This document shows, piece by piece, positions 1 to 12,519 of a stretch of DNA of 64,000 nucleotides. The stretch is from Trichaptum fuscoviolaceum. Its lineage: Eukaryota; Basidiomycota; Agaricomycetes; Hymenochaetales; Trichaptaceae. A program made the position numbers and the translations under genes. The stretch covers positions 1,116,001 to 1,180,000 of the forward strand of contig CAJSYZ010000011.1 in the NCBI GenBank assembly GCA_910574455.1. The letters are read 5' to 3'. The stretch's first letter is position 1; each line of letters starts with the position of its first letter. The notes beneath the pieces were generated by a model. That model was not told the origin of the DNA. It worked only from the letters and a program-made list of their open reading frames with translations, and did no database searches.

Positions 1-732
1 CGGACATTCTCTCTCGCACTAGCCGACATCGTGACTCCGAGCTCTGTGTGATCATTTGCAGATACCGATAATCCAAAGTCGGCCAAAAGAGGCACTTTCT
101 CGTTAGAAACCAGAATATTTTCCTGTAATTCTTAGAGTTCTCCCGAGCGGACTCATTATGGTTGACTCACAGCTCTTATATCCCCGTGAACGAACCCGTT
201 ATTGTGTAGGTAGACAATGCCATCAGCAATACCCCGTAGCTAACATATACTGTCAGCTCGGGAATGAAATTTTATCTATATACTGTACCATCGATAGGAG
301 GTTAGAGCTTGAACACTCAGGTTTACGAAGGTAGTCCAGTATTTTTCCGTTCTCCTGAAATGGGGAGACGAAACTTGGAACATCGTCGCTTAGATGGCAC
401 ATTCCAACCAGACGGAGAATATTCCCGTGTTTCAGTTGACTCCATATAGCATACTCGTGAGCAACATCCTAACAGAAAGGAAAGTTCATGAGCGAATCTT
501 TTTGAACAAGACATCACAGAACACGTTTAAATACCTGGAATGTTGTTTTTGATTTATGGCTCGTTTTGATTGCGACCTTGAGATTGCTTATGTGGGCGAG
601 GAATACGGATGAGAACGTCCCTTCTGCTAAGGGTGTCTGGCTTACGTCCTGTATGTACGGTTTGAGGTCACACATAGGAAGAGATGGCTCTGTCTGTTTT
701 TCTGATTCGACGTGGGCATTCATCCCCGCCAT
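1..732 (-). CDS. TKL-like protein kinase, 3' part outside window
   Basis: Reading leftward, an N-lobe with a glycine-rich LAEGTFSSVFLA segment and a VAIK lysine is followed, after an intron near 473-519, by the helix-C-like stretch EYAIWSQLKHGNILRLVG. After a second intron (near 243-295) comes LRGIADGIVYLHNNGFVHGD. A third intron precedes ENILVSNEK and ADFGLS, the Mg-binding loop. The catalytic loop is HGD rather than HRD, which is common in the tyrosine-kinase-like kinases expanded in Agaricomycetes. I chose the ATG at 732 because it opens the frame shortly before the glycine loop. The motif TTCAAGTT (751-759) lies about 20 nt upstream. The activation segment and C-lobe lie beyond the left edge, so catalytic competence cannot be judged. 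Substrate unknown. Confidence 0.7.
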
Positions 733-1285
733 AATCACAGAAAGGAGACAGAACTTGAAGGTGGGACGAGGTACTTTCGCATGATAGATTCTTATCATGG
801 AAGGAGGCCCTCGCCGAATGGAGACCTTCCCGCCCTCTTCGCCGACACAATGATCGTCGTCATTCTCATACGTTCATCACAAGTCTTAATTCGGGAAAAA
901 AGATGGATGTTGCTCAGCTGAACGTAATGTCCTACTTGCAACCGAGGCGGATCCAACATCAATCCTCAATCCCTACTTATAGCTGCAGCAGAATGAAGCA
1001 AGATGTTGAAGAATGGAAATGAAGCAGAATCTGCGTTTCATGCCATGACTCGAGTGTTGAATTGTTGAAGATCGACAGACGGTGGGCCCGTAAATTTTGT
1101 AACAATTACGTATAAAGTACTATGTACTCGTATGCGGGATGCACACCTGCAAAGCGCGTCAGAAGTCTGGTATGAAACAGGTTTTGAAAGGAGTGTACCT
1201 TTGATATACTTAACACATATGCTAAGCGAATCAATTAGGAAGAAGGTGGTAATTGCTATTGCGACAACGTTACCAATGAACAATA
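733..1285. other. intergenic, no gene seen
   Basis: Only short frames without family resemblance are present. It is the 5' flank of the kinase (minus strand) and the 3' flank of the YPP1-like gene (also minus strand). Confidence 0.5.
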
Positions 1286-4200
1286 TTACAAGCACCAACC
1301 AATGGCGGTGCCGATATCGCGCACACCTCGAACCTCCGCTAGACTCAACGCGAATATCAAACAATCCCGTTCTCTATCCTTGCGTTCTTGCATGCTGTAC
1401 GATTTTGCCAAAAGATACCATGCCTCTGGAACATCCCAGCCTACTCCACGTGTCAACTCCTCGAGCATACCAGCAGCAAGGTCGACGGCGCCATAAGAGA
1501 TGGACCGAATAGTCGGCGAATTCGAAGTTAGGTATAGATGACATAAATGTATAGTCGCGGCGCAGTCGTCCTGTGAAACGAATAAAGCTTTATGGAAAGA
1601 CTCTATCGCCTTCCCCTCTTCTCCTCTAGAAGAGAAGTATAGCCCGAGCTTGCGGCACGACATGAGTTTTTAATCTTAGATCAAGATGCGCAAAATACTC
1701 ACTTGCACCCAAACACCGACATTCTCACCATCCAGGGTCTCCGCTTCCTGAATCGCCCCGCGAGCTTGGTCGAGCTTCTCTAGGCGTCTAAAGGTCGCCG
1801 CTGACATGAGCCATAAATCACTCAAGAGTTTCCGCTCCCGTGCATTTCGAATACTTCGACTATTACCGTTTTCTTGTGGCTGTGATGGTACGGGAGGTGG
1901 AGGAGGTGACGGAGCTAGAATGGAATTGGTATGTCCCCCCTTATGCGTACGTTGCGATCTCGAGCTAAACGACAAGCGTCTTCTGGAGTGAATAGATGAA
2001 GCCTGATAGGGTCCAGTACGAGTCAGAACTGCGTGGAAATCTATCAGATATAGGAAGAGATGGTGAGATATGTGCAAACTTGTGCCGAAAATACACAACC
2101 ACGAACCTGGAGCGGAGCTAGACCGATGCAGACCTATGCTACCTTTTGAGACACCATGTCCAATCTTTCTTGAGATCGTGTTTATCCGAGCTTGTTGTTT
2201 GTGAACCTGATTTTTTAGCATCCGTTGCACTCGCTTTCCTCTCTTATCTCTGTCGCGGTCTGGAGACGGAGGCGTAACCTGTAATCTTTCCTCCTCCTTT
2301 CTCGTTGGTTGCGCATGCGATGAAGGGACAGATTCCATTGTACCATTAGTCACGGAGTTCTCCATAGAAGCACGCGCCGTAGATCGAACCGTGGAAGCAT
2401 CAAGAGAAGACAGCTGTGAGTCACTTTGCTCTCTGGATACCAGCACTGAGGAGTTCGAGGTTTCCGGAATATCATTGAGAGAATGGCTAGTCTCCTGTCG
2501 TTCCAGATCATTGAAGGCCGGACTAGGCGTAAGCCGCGTATCCATGGACTGTCGGGCAGAGCCTTGACCACAATAGGAAACATGAATAAAAGGGAATTCT
2601 ATAATGGGTTAGGAGAACGCACGAGCTTGTGGATTTGTTTCCCTTCTTTGAGAATACCACTCAAAGACATCTAACCAACATTGTTCCACAGCCTCCGGAC
2701 CCTCAACAAGTTCAGTCAATGCAAGATATGTCATGCGCAGCTGCAGGGCGTGCTCGAATAACTCCCGATGTGACGGTTCTGGATGGTCCGGAAGGGGTCT
2801 GAGGAGCGATGCCGCAGATGGAAGCTGATTGTCTGTCGAATCTATTAACGTTCTCGAAGTAGCGCCATTAGAGAGCGGTGCAGCTTCGTGCGTACTATTG
2901 CCGTTGGTAGTTGCAGACGTTTGATAATCTCGAGTCACAATGCCGCTGTCCCGCATCTCCTCGGCATATACTCGAGCCTCAACATCATCGGCAATGTCGA
3001 GCGCAGCCTCTAGCACACCTCGTGCTTTCTTCCATTCGCCGAGTTTTGCTTCCAACAGCGCAAGCAGATGCCAATGACGTACATCCATGTGCTCGTCTTC
3101 AACAGCTTTGCGACAATATTCGATGGCCTTTTCGAGGTTCTGCTCAGGAATAGGGAGTGAGAGGGTAAGCGCAGCATGATAGTAAGCGGATGGAGTAGGG
3201 CATCGCTTGATCGAACTTGAGAACAAATCGAGTGCCTTGGATAGCAACGGTCCTCGGGTTGACGGCTCTTGCTCTAAGATTGTCTAAGAATGCATGTAAT
3301 TCGATAGAATGTGAGGTCCTACCTCTACTAGCAAGAACCAACTTGCAGATACCGCCGGCAAGATCTACACTGGCAATCACCTCGTCCCCAAGATTAGCCA
3401 TACGTTCCTGTGCTGATTCAATCAGCGAGATAGCTTCCTTTGCTTCCTCAATCCCTCCAGGGAGACGGCAAAGCATACGTGCCCCTTGAACCAAAGCCTG
3501 TATCCAGAGAAAATCACTCTCAATCACACTGGAGTCGTGCGTGTCTTCGCCTTCTTCATTCATAGTACCAGTCTCCCTCGCCTTTCTTACGACTTGTACA
3601 TAAAGGCGGAGGACACGCTTTGCTAGATCGTTATCGCCAGAGACATGTAGCAATCGTACCATGTGACGGAAAACCCGAGGTGAATTAAACGTCAAGCGAG
3701 TAGCCCACCATAGAACCTTTACCCGTGTCAGTGGCTGAAAAGAGGAGGGATTCTGCACTCACATCGATCACCCAACCTGCTTGGTCTCCAATTGCTCCTC
3801 CCGATTCCCATGCTGCTACACAGTAGTCAACGAACTCCTCGACAAGCACATTCCTTTCTCCTGCGCTCGGGAAGTGAGTTGTCACAGTGAGAATAGCTCG
3901 ATATTCATTGACAACACTTCGAATTTCATGGGTCCAAGTTGCTTTCGGCGCATCAGGATTCGGGCTGAGTAAGAGCAAGGCCCTTAAGTATAGGGAACAA
4001 ATAGTCGATCTATGTTCGGCCTGGAAGGTCTCTGGCCAATGCACACTATGCAAGGTATATGTACGAAGAATGGGTATCGTTTGCTCAACAGCCCTATGTT
4101 TCGCAGAGAGCACGACCGCCCGCCAAAGAAGACGGTCAGTCCACCGCCAGAGCTCGCGGTATTTCGTGAATGACGCAGTACTTGGGGATTTGGGGATGGT

Positions 4201-4950
4201 GAACCGTTGCAGGAGAAGGACGCCCCTATCGTATGCAGCGAGAGCTTGCGAAGGCGATCCTGATGCTAAACGTTCGTGTGCCATTCCTTCCAGGCATGAG
4301 CTAATAATTGCCTGCATAAAGGTCCATGTTTTGCCATCCTCGATGGATGTCGGTGCAATGGTCTGTTTTTCATCCGCTGATGTTATTAGAACGGTTGGCC
4401 CAGTTCCATTGGCTTGCAGTTCGTCGAATTGGCAAAGAGTGGTATTCTCCAGACAGTCGGAAGGATGGTCCAAAGCGTACGAAATATAAGCTATAGCAAC
4501 GCGAACGAACTAAAGGAGATGAGGTATAGGTACATATGGAGTCGTAAGACATACCTCGTCATTGCAATCTTGTTGCAAAGCACCGAAAGACCTCTCAACA
4601 TCTTCCCTCCTCCCTTCATACAACAGGCATTCTCCGTTTAAGTCGAACGTATCTGATGTTGTCTTCTCTTCATTGGTCGAACGCGTGTCCTGTGCTTGAA
4701 GCGAAAGCGAGAGAAGATAAACCTGCTGCGCAGCCTCCGCCACGTCTTCTCAAATATTAGGCATAGCAAGTTGAAAAGTTGCTTGCAACGAACCTGTCCG
4801 TCTCGTGTGTTTCTTGAATTTGCGAAACAGCTCTGACCAGGAAAGAGATACACCTTTCGGAGTCTTCGCGGGAGTTGCTGAGTCCCATTGGCCGGCCGTC
4901 AGTGCTGATTGCAGTTGGACCCAGTAATGTTTCTCCTTGATGTCGGCCAT
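1286..4950 (-). CDS. YPP1: TPR protein, Ypp1/TTC7-like PI4-kinase scaffold subunit
   Basis: The gene starts at 4950 with MADIKEKHYWVQLQSAL and ends at 1286 with DIGTAIGWCL. It is a multi-exon helical-repeat protein. TPR-like pairs are visible in the middle (LEKAIEYCRKAVEDEHMDV and HWHLLALLEAKLGEWKKA, near 3030-3150) and at the C terminus (SRGEEGKAIESFHKALF and PEAWYLLAKSYSMQERK, near 1390-1650). A low-complexity Ser/Gln/Arg linker near 2120-2540 separates the two repeat blocks, with an intron near 1991-2118. This layout matches fungal Ypp1 and animal TTC7, which hold the Stt4/PI4KA phosphatidylinositol 4-kinase at the plasma membrane with Efr3. The family call rests on remembered N- and C-terminal features and repeat layout, so a different TPR scaffold is possible. 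Individual introns were not all resolved. Confidence 0.65.
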
Positions 4951-5653
4951 CTGAAGTGCTTAGCGTTGCATTGTGCAAGCTGAGAATGACATGTAATGGT
5001 TGGTGTGCACCGTGAATGATGATATACCCGACCCTAGACTTAGAATCCGAAGTCTAATTTTAGTAACTTGAACGCCCGTGGCCTATCGTCTTCCCCAGCC
5101 TGAGTGCAAGAACACCACGTCGTCTGAAATTGCCACTACTCTCGTATAGAACTAACAAGCTTTGCGATACATTATTTCTGAATAATGAATCCCAACTCAA
5201 GGCTCACGCTGGTCCCGAGCTTGAAATTGCCTTAGGCGCAACACTTTCCTTATCACATCTATGAAGGCATTGGCTAATTATCGAAAACATCGCTCATGCT
5301 ATGACAAAACGAACATTCTATTGGTGACTATAAGAGCGCGTTTTGACGTACGATGAAGAGCAATCAAGGCTTGTCCTGATAGGAGTTGGGGGCTACTGCA
5401 AGGGATTAGGAAGTCAGTGAGTGAAATCATGATATCTATCTCAAATACGAGTGGGAAAGAATCACTTTAGACTTATATAGGTCGTATTCTGCGAAATGAC
5501 CTATCAATACTGAGAGCTGGTGTACAATGCGGTGTTCAGGCTGATGCCAGTGGAGCTGGTACATCTCATTCATTCAAAGTTGCTTGGCATACGATCACGT
5601 TCAATCCACATCAAATCGAACCTGCTGCTTAATTTCTAGGGAGATTTCGAAGT
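4951..5653. other. intergenic between divergent genes
   Basis: This 700 bp lies between the YPP1-like gene (minus) and membrane gene A (plus). It contains one copy of the recurrent TTCAAGTT motif at 5065-5072. No coding exon was recognised. Confidence 0.5.
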
Positions 5654-6796
5654 ATGCCAACTGCATGGTATATGCTAGTATATATACTGCTAAGTGGACA
5701 GAACGAGCAACCCCAGCCGCCTCTGTTCATTTTTGAATCGCCTTCTTTCGCTTCTACTAGTACTCTTATGGTCAACTCAAGCAATCTGTACGCTCGCGCG
5801 TATCATTATTCCGCAGATGCACTATCTACCGTGCGCGACTTCTGCCCTTTGAATGCACTGATTAATATTATTGGTTACAATTGCAGGTCGACATGGTTGT
5901 CAGCGCCGTATACGCTTTGATATTCTTGGTCTTACTAGTGCTATCAATCGTCGTTCTTGTTATTAGTCGAGGACATCGCTCAACATATATACCTCTGCAT
6001 TTATCGCTGCTCGTGGCATTCATCCATAGCGGAGTTTCATTCAGCTTGCTCATTGTCGCTGCGAATGGTGCCGCCATACCCTCCCCTGGACTTTTGGAAG
6101 GCCTGGATGTATTTGCGTCATTCGTCTCCTTCTGGTCATTCGCACTCCTCTTCCTCACATTCTGTTATATCCTTCGAGACAGATTCAATGCAATTAGCGC
6201 ATTTGCCGATGGTGCAATGGGGACCATCCCCTTCGGTTTGGTCGGCACGTACTACATTATCTTCGGCCTGCTTCTGATATTTGGGACGACAGCAGCTGCA
6301 CTTTTCGCAAGTTACAGCTATACTTCGACATTCGGAGTGGACACCAGTAGCTCGGCCCATTCAAAGCTTGAAAATGACTTCGAGAAACGGTTCCAGGCGT
6401 ACAAGAGTATATATTACACTTTTATCGCGGTTCTGTCCCTAAGCGGTCTCGCCATTGCAGCGCTGACGACCCTCGTGTACCGAAGTATGAAGAGAGCATC
6501 CGTGTATGACAAAGTCAGTTTGATTACCCTGATGCATTATTTCTGATGCAACTATGTCACTGATCGTATAACAGGTAACGAAGGCTCTGATGTTTGTTGG
6601 GAGTCCGCGTTATATAATCCTAGTTATCGTGACTTTATCCTTCACCGTTGCGTTCTCACCGGTGGGAGTGGAAGGTGTGGATGCGCTAGAGAGGATCAGT
6701 GTCGCGGACACTTTCCTCGCCAACGCAGCACTGCTTGTCATTCTAGGACTCAGTAGCCCTAAGTGGAGCATACGGGTTGGAACTGCTCGTGCGTGA
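5654..6796 (+). CDS. multi-pass membrane protein, family member A
   Basis: Exons 5654-5830, 5887-6513 and 6575-6796 are all phase 0 and total 341 codons. Exon 2 carries five or six hydrophobic segments, including VVSAVYALIFLVLLVLSIVV and YYIIFGLLLIFGTTAAALF. Exon 3 adds two more (YIILVIVTLSFTVAF and ALLVILGL), giving about seven helices. Intron positions match paralogues B and C in this window. The start is uncertain: 5654 gives a hydrophobic leader and 5768 (MVNSSNLYARAYHYSAD) gives none, whereas B and C have clear signal peptides. Function unknown. I do not recognise the family beyond its paralogues here, and a receptor-like role is only a guess. Confidence 0.6.
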
Positions 6797-7397
6797 TACG
6801 AGGCTCGGCCTTTCAAATTTCTGACTTGTCCATTCTTTTATACTGAAAAAGATACATTACTGATGAGAAATGTAGCAGAGCAATTGAGTAGCGAATCTGC
6901 CTACTACACACCTTCTCACATAGCGTACGAACCCTATATAACCGCTGATACCTGTGAGTATTTAATCCTATCTTCATAAATGAATGCCTCACCTAAATTA
7001 TTTCATGATTTCTTTGGAATAGCTTATTCCGACGTTCATTTAAAGGGTGAGAACTCTTAAGCACTGAAAACAAGCCTCTATCACAGCCGTTGTACGCATA
7101 TCGTATCAAGGGAAGAATGTATTTGAAGAGTGTAGTGTCATAATGTTCGGAGAGACTAATTACAGTATGAGATTTCAGGGCAACTTATTCTGCGACAATC
7201 GTATCATCAATATAACTAGTAGCTGAGAAGTTAGATAAAATATCAGACGGACATCTGGCTAACAAAATTGCGCTCCAAAATCAATGGAAGAATTGAGTTG
7301 TTATCAAATCATCAACAATCTATGGTCGAGAACTCGTGACATGCTATTAAACTGGGGAGGGAACAATTTTAATTGTTGTGCATGAATGAGAATCAAG
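6797..7397. other. intergenic, convergent gene ends
   Basis: AT-rich 3' flank shared by membrane genes A (plus) and B (minus). No exon, repeat or RNA gene was recognised. Confidence 0.5.
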
Positions 7398-8464
7398 CTA
7401 CTCACGAGGACCGACCACCGATTCGGCTTGCCAGGTGAGCCCCAACGCAACCAAAATGCCATACATAATAGTAGAGAAGAAGTTGGATAAAAACATCGAT
7501 GAGAAATCTATCCCCTCGCTGTGTGTGGCATCGATTTTTATTCCCCCTGGCGAAGTAAGTATGGTGAATATTATTCCTTCCACGACCTTCAGAATATAAG
7601 CAGGTACGATGGCAAAAAGAACCGAGCGCAAAACCTGTTATGAATTGGATTAGTATCAGATAAGTATTTTCAGATTTTTGTTGTACGCACTTTGTCCCTT
7701 ACAGGAATGCGGCGCGTTCCTCTATACACAATGAGGGCTTACAATAGAATGACGACCGAGGACAGGTACCATAAGGAGGAGAAGAGATGTGACAAGTCAG
7801 TGCTAATGGCAAGCCTGTGACTGATCCATGCGAATGTATGTCCAGCTTCAAGGTCTCCCGTAGACACAATTGTGAGGTAGTGCACGTACAAGCTTGCGGC
7901 TACGGTCGCGAAGACCAATAATAAGGCGAAGAAGGTATAGTACGCGGGTGGGAAAGCAATTGATATCCGAGACTTGTGGAGAGCCATTTGACGATTACGA
8001 ATGAGTAGGCATATGCAAAGGAAGAGCAGTGAAAGCGACCAAAGCTCGAAATATTCGACGAGTGCGCTAAGTGCAAATGCGGTTGGCCCCAGGGATGATT
8101 GAGACAGGGTAATCCCCTTCGCTTGGATGACGACGCTGAAGACGGAAGCAACCGTGCTAATGGTTATGAACAAAAGCGACAAGAAAAGTATGATAAAGAC
8201 TCCATAACATCTCCGTGCCTTGCCCAGGAGGATTGTGATGCAGAGTACCGTAAAAAGAAGGTATATAAACGCGAAAATGCACAAGAAAGCTAGGTCTGCC
8301 TACACGCGAGGAACTTGTCAATCAGACGAACTTAACAAGGCCGTGCCAAACTAGCGTACCTCGATTAGAGAGTCGCCTTGAAAGCCTCCGTTCATACTAG
8401 GACTCGATGTGGCTGCATTTACGCTGGCGAGAAGGAGAAAGAAACTTACGAATCTCAGCGACAT
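7398..8464 (-). pseudogene. multi-pass membrane protein B, interrupted by an in-frame stop
   Basis: Exon 1 (8360-8464) encodes a clean signal peptide, MSLRFVSFFLLLASVNA. Exon 2 (7691-8299, 609 nt) and exon 3 (7398-7634) give 317 codons, all phase 0 as in paralogues A and C. Conserved stretches include SLLFLCICLLIRNR, YYTFFALLLVF and FSSLWY. In exon 2 a TAA at 7739-7741 follows SSVVILL, and the same frame then continues as ALIVYRGTRRIPVRDK, aligning without gaps to the end of exon 2 in A. A short intron cannot remove it (the only candidate is about 23 nt). The gene therefore looks like a recent nonsense pseudogene, unless this is a sequencing error or readthrough occurs. If translated, the product would lack the last two helices. 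Confidence 0.7.
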
Positions 8465-9087
8465 TGTTTTATCGGGTTCCAGCTAGGGCCATCGACGTCG
8501 GGTCAGACTTTAAAGCATTAAATACGTCCTTTGAGAAACCTAGATCCTCAAGAAGAAACCTAAAAGTGCGTGAAGCAGTTGTGTCTTCTTTCCTAGCCAA
8601 GAATAGCAGAGGACAAAGTTCATCATGACAGCGACGTAGTGCCAGAATCAATTAACTACTGAGTGGAACCTAACACGGATGAAAGAGGCTGTGTTTCCAG
8701 CGGAGTGCATGATCAATTTCACGCAGAATCGAAGGATCATTCGCTGAGGATGAGATTGCTGCTCAGTTGGGAGTGGATTGCTCCGGTCTGTCGGTCTTGG
8801 CCGGGATTACTATCATGTTAGAAGGCCACGTTGAGCTCAGGATAGAGGTCGGTATAGAACGTGCGTGCTTATAATTGAAGGTGGAGGCTATAGAGATCCG
8901 ACTTTGTAGGATCAGTGACCTCACCATTCTCGTTTCTCCTGCAACTCAAGCATCGCCAGAGAAGCATTGGCGCACATATGGGGGAATCAAATAATCGGCT
9001 ACGTTGAGGATGTATAACAGAAAGAAGTGGTCTACAAGTTCACTCCAGTCAGAAACTTCATGTTGAGCACTCAGAGCGTGATACGCA
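8465..9087. other. intergenic
   Basis: 5' flank of membrane gene B and 3' flank of RSM10. Only short unsupported frames are present. Confidence 0.5.
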
Positions 9088-9893
9088 CTATTGCTTCGTT
9101 TTCGGAGTAGAGTCTTTTGAGGGTACTGACGCGAGGTTCGAGACAGCCATCTCCTCCGCAACAATTTGCTTAGCCAGTTCCTCCACCCGTTGTCGATCTG
9201 TCACGTTTTCCAATCGCATTGTCTCCTTCTGTCCCTCTGAACTTGCGTCGGCAAGCTTCTGGCCTATGCTTAATGGCGCTCTATACCACCGTACAACTCG
9301 CATTCCGACACCTGCCTGCGGATACGCTTGTATGTATTGCAGCCAACGCGTCACAACAGTCTCCGTAGCATCAAACGCCTTTATGACGCGTTTGTGCGTC
9401 CGTCGGTCAAAATTCTCCTGGTTCTTCTTGTGTACGAACGGTCCCTTCGGTACCGTCCAAAGCGTTCGTTGCGTTGGAAGGTTCACAGGCCGTGAGATGG
9501 GTATCCCCAACGAAGATGCGGCATGCGAAGCGAAATGGATGAACATGTCGAGTGCAGACGTATCATAGGAGCGCAGGTGAAGGAGTGCAACAGGTACTCC
9601 GTGACTTTTCGGATGGTAGTGAGGCTCCAGTATAGAGCGTCCGTGCACGACAGTCGATGCATACACGGGCTCAGAAACAGTCGGGCTCAGCATTTGGACA
9701 TTCCTCCTTCGCCTGCCAGAGGATGTTGCTGGCGATTCGTTTGAAACCGCTGTTGCAAACGTTCGGGCTATTGACCTAATAGACAATTTCCAAATGATGG
9801 TCTGGACAAAATTCCCGAGACAACTCACCTTGAGTGTCTACTAAACAACTCCGTCACCTGCAGTACGGACCGTGTTGCTCGCGTCGGCAGCAT
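9088..9893 (-). CDS. RSM10: mitochondrial small-subunit ribosomal protein uS10m
   Basis: Exon 1 (9829-9893) begins MLPTRATRSVLQVTELF, an Arg-rich, acid-poor presequence typical of mitochondrial import. It is spliced to exon 2 (9088-9775), and the total of 753 nt gives 250 residues in frame. The S10 core is clear: HLRSYDTSALDMFIHFASHA, then SLGIPISRPVNLPTQRTLW, then GPFVHKKNQENFDRRTHKR. This KK-E-F-R-THKR block is the usual signature of mitochondrial S10, which sits in the head of the mitoribosomal small subunit. The C-terminal 80 residues are a fungal-type extension. A TTCAAGTT copy (10009-10017) lies 116 nt upstream of the ATG. Confidence 0.9.
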
Positions 9894-11119
9894 TTCTTCC
9901 AATAATGAATGTACGAGAGTCGAAAAGTGATGGCCTCGTATTTTGTGAGTCTTGAGCCGCCTCGAACACTCGTGGGAATAGACTACTGGATTCAACTTTT
10001 GGAACTCTCAACTTGAAGGCAGAAGGAGTTTATGTATGTAGCAATCAATTATCGTAGTACACACATACATGTAGCCTGACTATGCGCAAGACATAGGAAA
10101 CATGACAGAGTGATATCATAGAAAGCAAGATAACAATCTTTTAAAAAAAATTGATTAGTTATGAGCAGAAGTGCAAGGTCCTGATGCGCTAAAGCATGAG
10201 TTGAATGAAAGAGCATTAAAGAGCAACTTCCGAAGAAAATGTTGCCCCTTCAAGTTGAAAGAACGATGTCTTTTGTAGTTATCTCCGCTTAGATAGAGTA
10301 CAATATATCAAACAAGCAACTGGTCCCGCCCAATGAAGTCTTTTTCATCGACCAAAGAGAGGCGATTACTTGGCTCCTCAACAAAAGCAGCGAAGCCCTT
10401 TATCGCAAGCAGAGCTAAAAGCAAGCGCAGCCAGATCCCCAAGCAGCCGTGAGTGAATGTCGAACATTTTCAAACCTAAAGCGCGGTCAATGAGACCAAC
10501 CAAAGTGAAACTGACAAAGCAGCTACGCGGTCTGCAGAGATGTGCATGGCTCCAATGTTTCGCCCCGAGTCAATTATGAATTTACCCGAGCAGTTGTGTA
10601 GTTTCCAGTTCAAACTGATATTCCATCTAAGCACTGTAGTATCGCTTCCTATTCAAGTTCGAGCGAGCTCCTTCGACGTCGTACGGTGTAAGAGTGACCA
10701 AAAATCGATTCGTATCGCGAAGGCTTCATATCGTCTGGCCATGGAACGCAGTACTTTGTAGGCATCTTGGTATAAGGACAGGCAGACAACAATTTACAAG
10801 GATTCGAGAGAAGAGTGACAGGACAAACAAATGGTCTCGGAAAATACGGAAGGAGAACAACCGCGACCTTGAGACGCGGTCACGAGGTCCGTACTAGCAC
10901 CGCTGCCTCATTCAAGTTCAAGTTGAAGCCTGAGTCCTCTCACGATCACGTTATTATTGTTCCATGTTTGTTGTTGTGGTCAAACTGGTTTCCGAGAACG
11001 GTTCAGGGCTACTCGTGTTTTCTTACTCTTACCTCCCCGCACACTGTACGCGTCGTGTTGTTAATTTACATCAGAATACCGCGTACTTCGCCTCACTGGA
11101 AGCTTAGCCTACCTTCGGT
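9894..11119. other. 1.2-kb divergent intergenic region rich in TTCAAGTT
   Basis: This region separates RSM10 (minus) from the CK1 gene (plus). It holds five copies of the motif (10009, 10249, 10652, 10911, 10917 as left ends), two of them overlapping. The copies at 10249 and 10917 sit in an imperfect palindrome, TTCAAGTTGAA. No exon was recognised. Confidence 0.6.
10911..10925 (+). promoter_or_regulatory. overlapping pair of TTCAAGTT motifs upstream of CK1 gene
   Basis: The sequence TTCAAGTTCAAGTTG contains two overlapping motif copies 195-209 nt before the CK1 start codon. It is the densest example of the window-wide recurrent motif. The regulatory role is inferred only from recurrence and position. 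Confidence 0.4.
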
Positions 11120-12519
11120 ATGGAATACACGTTCGGCGGGAAGTATAAGCTGGAGGAAGAGATAGGGTATGGAGGATGTGGTACGCGATTTCTACCTCCG
11201 TTTCTTCGTACTTATGCTGAACGAAATGCTTTGAAGGATCCGTGTTCATGGGAACGCATACTGTCGCTGGAAAGGAAGTGGCAATCAAGGTTGAACCGGC
11301 GAAGTCAAAGCACTCGATGCTGCTGCAGGAGTCTCGAATATACAAAACACTCATGGGCGGCCCAGGCGTACCTTGGATGATGTGGTGCGGCAGGCAGGGC
11401 GACTACAATGTTATGGTCATCGACCTGCTTGGTCCGTCTTTGGAAGACTTGTTTCGTATCTGCAACAAGCATTTCAGTCTGAAGACTGTTCTTCTCCTGG
11501 CTGATCAGATGGTACGTGGGCCTCCAACCTTCAACTTTTGAATACAGTTCACCCGTACACTTTTCTTCGAAACTTGATGGGCATATAGTGCGTGAGCCTT
11601 CGGGACAGCGCAGTAACTGCGCATCCTCCATTCTTCGCCTCTTCTTTTCGTCTCATATTTTCCCTCCATTCTTTTCCCACATTCTTTTCGAATTTAATTG
11701 AGTTTCACGCTAACGCTCAGTAAAATTATTAGCTCTCATTAATCGAATTCATTCACTCTCGCGACTGGGTACATCGCGACATCAAGCCTGCGAATTTTCT
11801 GATGGGTCCCGACCTTTCAACATCTTCAGGACCTTCCTCATGCGATCGCGTTAACGTGATTGACTTTGGCCTTGCCAAGAAGTACACGAACACGAGAACA
11901 GGCGAGCATATCAAAAACTCTCAATGTGACTCCCATGGCGTTGGAACACCGTTATTCGCGAGCATCAACACGCACAAGGGGGAAGGTAATGCGGCTTCAT
12001 ACTACTTTATGACATTAGACTTACATGTTCATCTTAGACTGCTCCCGACGAGACGACCTCGAATCATTGGCTTATACGTTAATCTATTTTTTACGCGGCA
12101 CCCTACCGTGGCGGAAAGTGAAGCCGCCTCCCGACGCAGACAGGAATCCTAAACAAGCTTGGGACAAAATCCTAGCCGCAAAGGTAGCCGCCGAGACGTC
12201 GGGAATCATAACCGCAGGTCTTCCAACCGAATTCGACATCTTCTACCGCTATGTTCGAAACCTCGGGTTTGATGATCTACCTGACTACGAGGGCTGTCGA
12301 AGTCTCTTTAGAAGTTTAGCCGACCGGGAGGGCATCGAATATGACGGTGTGTTTGATTGGACCGTTGTGGGCGACCGTGTGTGGCGTAGGGGAAGTCACT
12401 CAAGGAGGTCGAGCGGCAGTGGAAGCAGCAGTAGACATCGACGATTCTGTGAGGCTTGTCAAGCTCGGGCTGCGACGGAAGAGGATGAGTCTTCTATTTC
12501 TTTGTCAAGGCGGTCATGA
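11120..12519 (+). CDS. casein kinase 1-type protein kinase (fungal variant)
   Basis: Exons 11120-11180, 11237-11511, 11733-11985 and 12038-12519 total 1071 nt, giving 356 residues in frame. The CK1 landmarks are present: [16 protein letters not shown] loop, VAIK lysine at residue 38, [23 protein letters not shown] with Asp128, DFGLAKKY with Asp156, SINTH and [11 protein letters not shown]. The segment after DFG reads [16 protein letters not shown] instead of the SLSGTARYMSINTH of canonical CK1, so the P+1 region has diverged while lysine and both catalytic aspartates remain. The C terminus is Arg/Ser-rich without an obvious lipidation CAAX. This suggests a lineage-specific CK1-like kinase, not the housekeeping Hhp or Yck orthologue. 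Substrates unknown. Confidence 0.8.
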
